Below, in pieces: positions 31,811-41,900 of a DNA stretch of 63,113 nucleotides. How positions within the stretch are numbered: the stretch's first letter is position 1; each line of letters begins with the position of its first letter. The notes below the pieces were generated by a model, which ran no database searches, had not been told where the DNA came from, and saw nothing but the letters and a program-made list of their open reading frames with translations. The stretch spans positions 192,468-255,580 of the forward strand of contig NW_023365749.1 of NCBI RefSeq assembly GCF_000003815.2, read 5' to 3'. This DNA comes from Branchiostoma floridae. Lineage: Eukaryota; Chordata; Leptocardii; Amphioxiformes; Branchiostomatidae. Both the position numbers and the translations under genes were made by a program.

Positions 31811-33455
31811 AAAGAAAGGTACAATATATTTTTTTCATCCCAGATTAGCCTTGTTCTTGACCTTTTGTTACAGTCTCGTTCCTAGATAAATTTTCAATGT
31901 GCATGGCGCAGTCCTGTATCCACGTGTCCTGTGTATTAAATGGTGTCACATATGTGGTGCCCTTGTAACCCCCATGCAACGCCTTTATCATTGTGTAAGA
32001 TATAGATATACGCAGTGATTTTAGTAAGGTATCTACTAAATGACGTTAAAGAGAATTTCTTTTACATGTGTAAAATCAAGATAGTTCATTTTCAGGTATC
32101 TTTATATCCCCCATGTAGAGCCCAAATTAACATTCCGAATCAATCATGAAATTTTTCACAGTTAAGTATGATTTACAAGATGGCAGGAGAATCACGTGTC
32201 AGAGAAGTTGTGAAAGATAAGTACAATATACTTGTATTCATCCCAGAGTAACCTTGTTTTTGATCTTTTGTTACGGTCTTGTTTCTAGATAAATATGCAG
32301 GACACAGTCCTGTATCCACTTGTCCTGTGTCACATATGTGGAGCCCTGGTAACCCCCATGCAGAGCCTTTTTCATTGTGTATGATATACTAGATATACGC
32401 TGTGAATTTAAGGTATCTACTAAATGACATAAAAGAGCAAAATGTGCAAAATGAAGGTAATTCATTTTCAGGTATCCTTATAACCCCCATGTAGAGCCCA
32501 AGTTAACATTTCTAATCAATTATGATATTTTTCACAATTATTCATGATTTACAAGATGACAGGAGCAAAATCACGTGTCAGAGAACTTGACTATCTGCTG
32601 TTCATTTGCTTGAAACATGACTGAGGACCCCCTTAGCAACGGCCTTAGCAACAGTTTTGCTAATGATTCTGAAAGACATGACGTAAAAAAAACACATTTC
32701 CGCATCTGTTAAATGTTTAACATTTTAACACTATTCCTTGTACTTCTACTGATGTAATCAGAGCAAAATACAACAGAAAAGTAAGTTCTTTGTATCAGTT
32801 TTGCTGTGGAGTACGATCTGAAACCTCCTTAGCAACAGCCTTAGCAACGGCCTTAGCAACGATATTGTCACTATCAGCTGGCAGATGTGTCATTCTTCAC
32901 ACATTCACATCTCCGGATTTCATTGACGGATTTCGATCATTTAAAGTTTAATATGCAGGGAATGATATGGACGGTAAGTCTAACTCATCAGGCAAGGCCC
33001 CATAGGTAATGTGAGTATATGAACGATATTGGAAAATAAAGTATATATTTTTCACCAGAAAATCGTCAAAAAATCTGATTTTAGGCGGTCATAATTTTGT
33101 GTTGAATCACAAAACCGAAAATCTAAAAATATTTTTATGATCCTCTTAGCAGGTTCTACTAGCATGTGAATTTTCATTGAAAAATATTGATGTTTAATAT
33201 TTTGCCCCTCCCCCTTGTTTAAGACACGAAATTTCCAGATCATTTAGGTGGTGATAGGTTTGAAGGCTGATAGCCGGTAGAAAGCTACCATACCAGAATG
33301 GCTATCACGTCAAAATATATGCCACAGGCCTTCTACTATTCAAAAATAGCAAGGAGAATTTGCCACCTCGGAGGTACCAATTTTTCCTCTGGCCCATGGA
33401 CTACCATGCCACATTCGGGGCCATTTCTAGTGGGAATTCCAAATGGACCTTATAT

Positions 33456-33897
33456 CCCCTTCACACGAGAAGGAATGAGCCCAAATGCCGTCAGAATGAA
33501 AAGTCTTTTCTATTCCTGTGCATTAGTAGTATATTCTACAAATTCTTACTGCATTCCAGATATTCTTTTGGCCACATTCGGGCAGGATTCGAAATGGCTT
33601 GCCGTTCGATTATCCATGGAATGAGATCAGAATGTCTCGAATTATGTTGGAACGACGTAGACTGCGTTTAGACTGCATTTCGAATACACTTCGAATACAC
33701 TTCGAATGTCATTCGATATTTCTCGAAAAGTTTTTGACATGTCAAAAACTTTCGAGCCAGCCAAAAGAACGGGGACGAATATCTGGAATGCAGTAAGAAT
33801 GTCTAGAATACACCACGAATTGCGAGGAATTGCCAGAAATAGAAAAAAAATCATTCTGACGGCATTCCGGCTCATTCGTGCTCTCGTGTGAAGGGGG
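33456..33897. mobile_element. MITE with ~100-bp imperfect TIRs (CCCCTTCACACGAGA)
   Basis: The left CCCCTTCACACGAGA...GGAATGAGCC...ATGCCGTCAGAATGA is mirrored at the right end. A perfect 24-bp palindrome (aagtttttgacatgtcaaaa plus actt) lies at about 33728-33751. It has no transposase. Confidence 0.8.
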
Positions 33898-34108
33898 CTT
33901 AAAATAGGCAGCCAAACCGGAAGCTAAGTTCAGCTTGGTGAGAACCAATAGTAGCAGCTGCAGTACTGAGTGTGCACGATAGGGGCATGTCACTGGCTAA
34001 CAGAGCAGCTCGCACCCGCCCCTATGCCACACACATGGTACTGCAACTTCCAACTTTGGATCTCTGCAGGGTAAAGGAGGAAAAAAGGAGCGGTTGAAAA
34101 CAAACCTG

Positions 34109-34176
34109 TCGGTGATATCTGAACCCGGGACCTCTCGCATTCAAGCGAGAAGCATACCCCTAAACCAACGAGAAGG
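34109..34176 (-). pseudogene. Proline-tRNA-like relic
   Basis: On the minus strand, CTCGTTGGTTTAGGGGTATG, a TCTCGC/GCGAGA anticodon stem and AGGTCCCGGGTTCA strongly resemble eukaryotic tRNA-Pro. The anticodon loop is six bases (TTGAAT) with no NGG anticodon, and the 3' T-stem and acceptor strand do not pair. It is a pseudogene or SINE head, not a functional tRNA. Confidence 0.7.
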
Positions 34177-34210
34177 TGATATTTGTTTGTATGTGTGTGC
34201 GCGCGCGCCT

Positions 34211-34225
34211 CTGTGTGTGTGTGTG

Positions 34226-34265
<40 letters not shown>

Positions 34266-34290
34266 TGTGTGTCTGTGTGTGTGTCTGCCT
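34211..34290. repeat. (GT)n microsatellite
   Basis: A long tgtg tract with a few gc and tc interruptions. It generates spurious Cys-Val/His-Thr open frames on both strands. Confidence 0.95.
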
Positions 34291-35861
34291 ATTTGTCTGT
34301 CTGCCTGTATATCTGTTGAACAGCACCTGGTCGGTCTCCTGGTGACTTTAATAAGTACTGCTGCAGAACTTCCGGTTTTGACATCTTTAAAGCTGGCAGG
34401 ACGGTGATATAAATGTCCATGCGACATGCGTTCCTTCTGTGATGATTCGACACGTTGGTAAGTAACTCGCCAGGACAGGTGGGAGACATCTGGTTGTACG
34501 ACTTTTGAAAAGTGCTTCCAACAAAACACCGTGATGCATTCTTCCGTCTCATGTTTTATACATTATGTCATTTAGTTGTGTTAAACAGTTCTTTTTTAAC
34601 ATAGCATTAAACAAATGGCTGTAGACAAGCCTGAGGCTATGTACAGAAAAGACAACAACAGAATTTCTCCAAGAACATCCAACTAAAATTTCTAACCCTC
34701 CTTGGAAAAGCAGTCTGTTCGTGTTAAAGGACCTTTACCTACAAAACACCAGCATTCTTGCTTCCCTTTCAACATTGTGCTTAGCAGTTCGCCTGTAACA
34801 CGGTGAAATGGGCAGGGAAAACAATGACATAACGTTAAGCTTAATGGCCTAGACATTTAAGTCTGCCTCCTTGGGAAATAGTCCGGACATGCAAGAGGAA
34901 GTCACCAAAACGCATGCATTCTTCCCACTCGTGTTTTACTTTATTTTATGTGTCTAGCAATTTGCCGACAGCATATCACTTAACATGCAGTCAAAGTAAT
35001 GCTCTTATCGCTCACGGCGATATAGACAGTAGAAACAACGACGTAACATTACCAAGGACACTGAACTCAAAAGTCTATACTCCTTAGAAAAACGACCCTC
35101 TGCAGGTGACACTTAGTTGAGCGCTCAAGCGTGTCCACGGTCCGACGTGTGCACAGGTTGGGAATATAGTTGTCAGACCTTTCTAAGGGGGTATGGATAG
35201 CAGAATTCAGAAAAACTAGCTATAGGGTGACTGATTAACCAAGAGAGAGACCGATGTAACACCTTAAGGATAAAATTTCCCCTCGGAAATGTGCTGGCAA
35301 ATGATGCCCTATAAAGGCCATCCTCCTTTGGCAAACTACTCCCTGTATGGCTAATTACTGTTTTTCAGCCACTATAGCGAGTTAGTCTGATGAAGACTGT
35401 ACTTCGCCTGTTTTACAATGTCCCAGGCTCCAGTCTCTAGAATTACAAACAATAGGACTTCCATCATCAGGAATGATGAATCAGTGAATAGCGTTAACTT
35501 CATTTGGAGAATACGAACTCTTTGTTCACGATAAACCCATGTGCACAACTGTCAGAACGTTTTAAAAACAATCGAAGAAGTTTAATCCTTTGCACAGTCT
35601 CCCCAGCCATGCCAACAACATGGCAGCGGCTATTCATAATCTGTAATGCCGCTTGCAAACGCAGGAGTCTGCTTTCAACCACAATTGCTGGAACGTCTTA
35701 GAAACAGCATCGACAAATAAACAACCATCTAACGTTAATGTAAACATTTGCAAATTTGATCCATGGCGGCTGTATGTGTAATCCATAATTTGTAACGCCG
35801 CTTGCAAAACAGAGAAGACCAATGTTTGACTGCACAAATGCGGTACATGTAAACGGACACC

Positions 35862-36000
35862 ATGCGTCACTACAAGTTCCGCACCATTACCTTGGAGACA
35901 ACACCTGGCCAGGTGCGACCTTTGACCTCACGCAACAAGGAAGTTGGACCCACCCAAGTACATGGCGTAGAACTCGACTTGAGAGACCTGTTTAACTCAG
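35862..36000 (+). CDS. Orphan exon-like ORF upstream of unit B
   Basis: ATG opens 46 codons (MRHYKFRTITLETTPGQVRP, TSRNKEVGPTQVHGVELDL, RDLFNSG) ending at a near-consensus CAG|GTGAGC donor, phase 1. Composition looks coding. No matching sequence precedes unit A. It could be the first exon of a gene whose next exon is not visible, or a relic. Product not recognised. Confidence 0.4.
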
Positions 36001-36589
36001 GTGAGCTGGCAGTTTTCTATCTAGTACGTTTCTGTCGAATCTGCCAGATAATCTGATCCGTTTAGTAGTAGAGTAGAGTCATACGGTGGATATAAACGTT
36101 ATTTTATTTACCAATGCCATTCGAATTGGACGGGCGAATTTGAAAAGCGATGGGTTTGTATCAACGATTTTGTATACTTCTTGTACCACGACATGTTTAA
36201 ACTAACACTGTTATCACTTCTGTCGTGCTAAGTGCATTATATTACGTTCACATGGCTTAGGTACCGCCCCTAAAAACGAGCGTCTTCCAAAAGTAACACC
36301 CTCTGTTTTCTGTCTTAACTCTAGAGGTAAACAACGGTACTTTTACTTCCTTCATGGTGTTTACACTGTCCTGTACATTTCTTCAACTGCTGTTATAACT
36401 TATATGATTTACCCATTCAGTTGTTGCCTTTATTGAGCCAGAAAACGACCATAAATCATGAAATATTGGCAAGCTTGAGTATTAGCTTTTAGTTAGCGTC
36501 AAACGTCTGGTAGGGATCGTATCTGTGCGTTCTTTGTCTTTCCGTTCCTTTCAAAACATCCGAGTTAACTGACAGTCATTCTGCATTTT
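36001..36589. other. Spacer before unit B; nothing recognised
   Basis: No ORF, repeat or RNA structure of note beyond the possible intron following 36000. Confidence 0.5.
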
Positions 36590-36639
36590 TACGTCCTATC
36601 TCATTTGTTGGAATTTACTTGACTATATAACTTGAATGA

Positions 36640-36910
36640 ACACCAACTCAATTGTGTATTCAGTCGATAAGCTCAGTGTGTTCTTTAACGTACTCGATAT
36701 GTGACTCTCTTTAAACACGAGACTTCCATTTAATGTCCTATCCAAGGGACGGTCTTGACGTTAGGTACTCATTTCCACCTAATTCAAGTGAGGAAATACT
36801 TGTAAAGTGCCTTTCCCAAGGGTACAAGATAGGTAACATGACCGGATTCGAACCAAGGACCTCTTGATTCTGGACCAAACAACCTGCCGTTTCGCCACCA
36901 AACGGTACCT
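36640..36910 (-). mobile_element. tRNA-derived SINE, copy B
   Basis: Counterpart of 1800-2060, with the same GGTTCGAATCC box and gggaaaggcacttta body on the minus strand. It was present before the duplication. Confidence 0.6.
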
Positions 36911-36986
36911 GACACAGTGCGTACGTGCAGCAATGTTATTAGCACAGTTTGATCTATATGTTTACTCAGCGCTGCCATCGCGCCTT

Positions 36987-37556
36987 TCATCATCATCATC
37001 ATCTTCGCCGCATGTCAGTTCTGGTCACTGAGGCGGGCCGTCATTGTTCGCCATGCTGCTCTGTCCGCTGCTATCCGTTGTACTTCTCCCATGTGCAACA
37101 TTGTAGATACGGATTTGAATTGCAAGGCCGATGTGTTTGTCTTTCCAAACCCTTTTTAGTTTTGTAAATGCAGCTGACCCTAGCCCAATCCTGTTTCTGA
37201 TGTTGTTTTCTTTGTGTGCTGTACTGCCAAGGTTAGTGAATTGCGACACCTCCTCCAGATCTTCCCCGTTCAGCTTTATGGCCTCTGTTGCTTCCTGGTT
37301 AACCTTCATCACTTTAGTCTTCTTTTCACTTCTACAAAGACCAACTGAAGAACCCGTGGTAGCTAACTTGTCAGTTTTATCTTGCATGTCTGACCCTTCC
37401 TCACTTAACAGAGATAAATCGTCTGCGAAGTCTAGGTCTTCCAGCTGACCGTGCCTTGTCCATGGTATACCCCGATCAGTGCCTTCCGTCACGGCTTTCA
37501 TCAGCCAGTTAATCACCAATCCAAACAGTAGTGGCTAACACACACCCGCGCCTTTG
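36987..37556 (-). mobile_element. 5'-truncated non-LTR retrotransposon with reverse-transcriptase fragment
   Basis: The minus-strand frame 37519-37025 contains LEDLDFADDLSLLSEEGSDM, where FADD is the RT catalytic motif, then VGLCRSEKKTKVM, FTNLGSTAHKENNIRNRIG and FTKLKRVWK. This is typical of RTE/CR1-type endonuclease-RT proteins. Its 3' end has an (ATG)n tail (catcatcatcat on the plus strand at 36988-37000). Flanking GCGCCTT direct repeats bracket the insert; unit A has one uninterrupted atcgcgcctttgttgag at about 2128. It is 5'-truncated and dead. Confidence 0.88.
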
Positions 37557-38910
37557 TTGAGACTGAATAGCCGGTAAGAACTTGCTATTAGGAACAGCGC
37601 AAACAGGCGGGATAGCTGGAAACCAGCCGAGCGTAAAGGAAAACACAGGATAAAAAGTTGCTCTAAATTACAATATTAGTATTCTTTTAAATGACCACCA
37701 AAAGCACAGTTTAAAGTGGGTTCGTGAACTGACTGAAGTTCTTTCGGTTAACAAGAGTTCACAGACCTCATATCTCCATGAAATAGTCTGATTATGTAAA
37801 TTACTTGCACATTTACATAATATATGCTTGGATATGTACACATTTAAATAACTTACGCCAGTCACAATGTTGATTGTCCAATAATTTACCATTTAGAAGA
37901 AATATAGCACTTTTATATTAATTATGCAAATTAGGGACGTGTTTGCATAATTGGTATCTGTTAATGTCCCACCAGTCACAAACTACATACATTACATGTA
38001 TTTCAGTCCTATAAAGTATAATGGAAATCACTAAAAATATATATTTCCCTCATTAATTATGCAGATTAAGTACCAGTTTACATAATTTGCACCTAAAGCT
38101 GTACATATCTGTCAAAGCTACCTACAGACCAAATATCATCTAAATTTGTTATTGCCTTGCTCAGTTATAGTCCTTAGATATAGAAGATTTTGAAATATTG
38201 CCCCTGCAGTTCCAAGAGCAACCTGCTAGGGGGCCAAAATATACACCACATATTCCGTACGTCATAAGCTATCTGACACCAAAAATCAAGACCACAGAAC
38301 GTCCAGGTCAAAAGATACAAAAAATGAATTTCTGCTGTAGTACCAAGGTCACATACCAGGGGGCCCAAAATTGACCTTGAACTTTGTCTTCCTAACAACT
38401 ACCCACATACCAAACAAATATCATTGTAATCCATTCAGAGGCTCTTAAGTTATGCTGACCACAAATATCCGGAAACACAAACACACACACACACACACAC
38501 AACTATATATCCATTTTTCATGGAGATGAAAAGTGTTTGCTATGGTAAGAGTTACATGTGGTGGGTAGAAGTACGAAACACTGCCACCATCTGACCCATA
38601 GGTCACTCAGGCACTATACTTGGACGATTAGTTTAATCAAATGTCTCGGTCCACACACTCAAAACTTTTAAACATGTCGAAGTTGACACTTCTACCTACA
38701 TATATACCGTGGAATACAAATGTAATAGACTTTACCTGATCCATCTGGCACAAAGCTTTCTAACTTCTCTTTGAGAATTTCATGGAGAAAACATTCTAAG
38801 CGTTGTAACTTCTAAGCCTAACAACTGTGGGAACTTGCTACTTTTCAGGTTGTAACATACAGACAGACCAGACATGGACGACTCAGTTTGACGAAGAGCG
38901 AATGAACACC
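37557..38910. other. Non-coding repeats before copy B
   Basis: Alignable to about 2120-2950 of unit A (tacataatatatgcttg..., cataagctatctg.cacc, caaggtcacataccaggg). From about 38400 it diverges from unit A. Contains a CA tract at about 38480-38500. No gene is seen until the exon at 38913. Confidence 0.5.
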
Positions 38911-38912
38911 AC

Positions 38913-38981
38913 ATGGAGGATTTGTTGAAGACTCGGGCGGAGGTTTGGTGCGCGGATGAGAGGAGGCGGGAGAAGGAGAAG
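38913..38981 (+). CDS. Copy B candidate first coding exon
   Basis: ATG opens MEDLLKTRAEVWCADERRRE then KEK and a gtgggt donor; 69 nt, phase 0, exactly what the ankyrin cap exon at 40217 needs. The joined protein would read ...REKEK then ELRDAAEQGDR, a plausible charged helix entering the first repeat. Upstream are two short out-of-frame ATGs. No counterpart is seen in unit A, where the region is replaced or lies in the assembly gap. Confidence 0.5.
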
Positions 38982-41900
38982 GTGGGTTACTGTTGCTGTT
39001 TGTGTAAGAAAGCCGATGTTGTGGCCCCAGGTTCTTTGAATGCTGCACGAGGAACGTTTAAACTACAGGACTAAGAAAGCACACACAGTCATGCCGTTGA
39101 CACTCACGGGAGCTGTGAGTTGGGACCCTCTCTCTACCTCCTTTTGTCACTGACGCCTCTCTCTAACTGTCCCCAACTCAACAAAACCCCGGCTTTTTAT
39201 TAGATGTTCCCAGACACAAACGCCAGACAGGTTCACAGCATGTAAGACAAACGTACTGGGTCTAACACTTCTATGTAACTTATCACCTACATGGCTTCCC
39301 TTTGACGTACAGGTAGATCAAAGAAATCTGACTTGCATCCAGACTTGGTGCGAACTTGCTAACTTGCCCGGTAACTTGGTCATCAAAGGACTGGTATTTA
39401 CATAATGATTAGCTGTCGGTGTTGTTGCAGATATAAACTCCAGACTTTCACACTTATGAGGGTCTGTTCGATCCCAATACACAGCAAGTTTTAGAAAAGC
39501 TACCAAATATATCTGTCGTACAGTTTGCGTAATTCTGCCACCCTTACATTTGGCAGTCTGTTTCCTAAAAAAAATCACGAGAAAGTTCAGGCAGAAATAA
39601 ACTGAAAGGTATTACTTTTTCATGCCGTATGTTCACACATTATATCATGAGTAAGAACTGAGTATTACCCGGAGTACTGGGCAGCAAACCTAGAATCTGG
39701 AGTATTAGCATGTATAGTTGGATTGTCTTTACTGTTGCCAATGAAGTAGATTACTTCGTTGTGCCAAAAAACAGTTACTCAAGCAACTGAATATGATTTT
39801 GGAAACGGTCAGACGTTTCCAAAATCATATCCAGTTGCTTGAGTAACTGTTTTTTGGCATATCTTATTACCTGGATGTCTAACCTTCATCGAGATTACTT
39901 CGTTGAATTTTTTGTATAAGCGACGTTCCACTGTCATGTATGTTCAAGTTATAATGCATTGTGCCTGTTACAATGGTTGCACAGTGTAGGTCTGTATAAA
40001 ATGTTCACAGAGGTCTATGTTAAGTCTTATCTTTCACTCCCCAAAGACGGCCCATCATAATAGAAATACAAATGGTTAAACCTGAAATTTTGGTAGTTTA
40101 AGAAACACTAGCTTAAGAATGAAGTTTCTCTGACATTAATTCATTGATATGAATATAACAAAATATGATAACTGTTTTGTCCGCTACATTTTCTCCCGAC
40201 GCCCGCTGTGCCACAGGAGCTACGGGATGCCGCAGAACAAGGTGACAGAACTACAGTTGAACGGCTGTTAGCGGAGGGAGTCAGTCCTGATGCTCGTGGC
40301 CCTGAGGTTAGTCCACGGAATGCATTTGTGCTGTCTACTGACTTCGTCCATGTGCATGATAATCTTTTCAACATAATCAAATTGTGATGAACTCATGAGT
40401 CTAGTTTGGAATGATATCAGATGAGACGCTTCACCATTCAACACTGGCTGGTAATTTTTAGTTTTTTACGCCAGCCATTACTAGTACATTTCAATATATA
40501 AAGAAGTCGTTTTAATGATGGTGCAAATACCTATCTGTACAACATTTTAAATATAATACTGATGATCAGTGTAATTGAAAACTACTTCATTTTCTCCATT
40601 AAACAATACAGCCACATAAGTCACGAAGAAATGTTACAAGACATAGTCACCTGAGGCGGAGCTCCCGCACAGAACGTTAGACATTTCAATGTAACGTTGT
40701 AGGAAAATGTCGTTAGTTGTTAACTGACTCTTCTTACTAGTTACGTACATAGAAATCTCACATAAGATCATCATCTTTAATGTTCATGTCAGTCCATGTC
40801 AGTACCTACAGTGTTGTTATGACGTTTGTTACAGAGGACACCGCTCCACCTGGCTGCCGAGGGAGACCACACAGAAACTGCACAAGTTTTACTCACAGCC
40901 GGGGCAGATCCTAACGCACGGGCCATATTTGTAAGTAGACTCGCGTAAACAAATCAATAACATTTTTAGTAGCTGCCTTGGTGTGTTGACTAGTACTGAT
41001 GTGCTATATGATCAGGGCTCTAGGGAAACTGAATATGATCCCCATACTTAATGTTTCTGTCAGGCCATGTCAGTACCTACAGTGATGTTATGACCTTTGT
41101 TACAGGGGTACACACCGCTCCACTTGGCTGCCGAGGGAGACCACACAGAAACTGCACAAGTTTTACTCACAGCCGGGGCAGATCCTAACGCACGGGACAC
41201 ACTTGTAAGTAGACTCGCGTAAACAAATCAATAACATTTTTAGTAGCTGCCTTGGTGTGTTGACTAGTACTGATGTGCTATATGATCAGGGCTCTAGGGA
41301 AACTGAGTATGATCCCCATCCTTAATGTTCATGTCAGACCATGTCAGTACCTACAGTGATGTTATGACCTTTGTTACAGGGGAGAACACCGCTCCACTGG
41401 GCTGCCGAGAGAGGTCACACAGAAACTGCACAAGTTTTACTCACAGCCGGGGCAGATCCTAACGCACGGGAGGAAGGTGTACTAGTAAGTAGACTCGCAT
41501 AAACAAATCAATTACATTTTTAGTGGCTGCATTGGTGTGTTGACTAGTACTGATGTGCTATATGATCAGGGCTCTAGGAAAACTGAATATGATCCTCATC
41601 CTTAATGTTCATGTCAGGCCATGTCAGTACCTACAGTGTTGTTATGACGTTAGTTACAGGGGGAAACACCGCTCCACGTGGCTGCCGGGAGAGGCCACAC
41701 AGAAACTGCACAAGTTTTACTCACAGCCGGGGCAGATCCTAACGCACGGAACAGAAATGTAAGTAGACTCACATAAACAAATCAATAACATTTGTAGTAG
41801 CTGCATTGGTGTGTTAACTAGTACTGATGTGCTAACCTGTATCTGTACACACGCTCACACAGTCACACACTCACACACACACACACACACATACATAAAA

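Larger units (their letters stand above)
26435..33403. mobile_element. Large (~7 kb) inverted-repeat element
   Basis: Ends TAGTCCATGGGCCAG at 26435 and its reverse complement at 33389-33403. The left arm 26435-27690 matches the right arm 31811-33403 in inverted orientation; within it 26606-26797 and 33052-33243 translate identically. The right arm is longer because a ~390-bp segment is tandemly repeated (31850-32235 and 32240-32600). The ~4.1-kb centre holds small MITEs and no transposase. It could be a foldback/TIR transposon or two convergent copies of one element; which one is unresolved. Confidence 0.8.
33898..35860. other. Intergenic region; no protein gene seen
   Basis: Holds a tRNA-like relic and a GT microsatellite (separate entries). 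A weak direct repeat, cataat(c/t)tgtaa(t/c)gccgcttgcaaa, occurs at 35636 and 35786. Frames in 34289-34552 and 35500-35870 lack domain features. Confidence 0.5.

Noticed and set aside
33990-34552. Frames rich in His-Thr or Cys-Val around 34200
   Set aside because: Translation of the GT/CA microsatellite.
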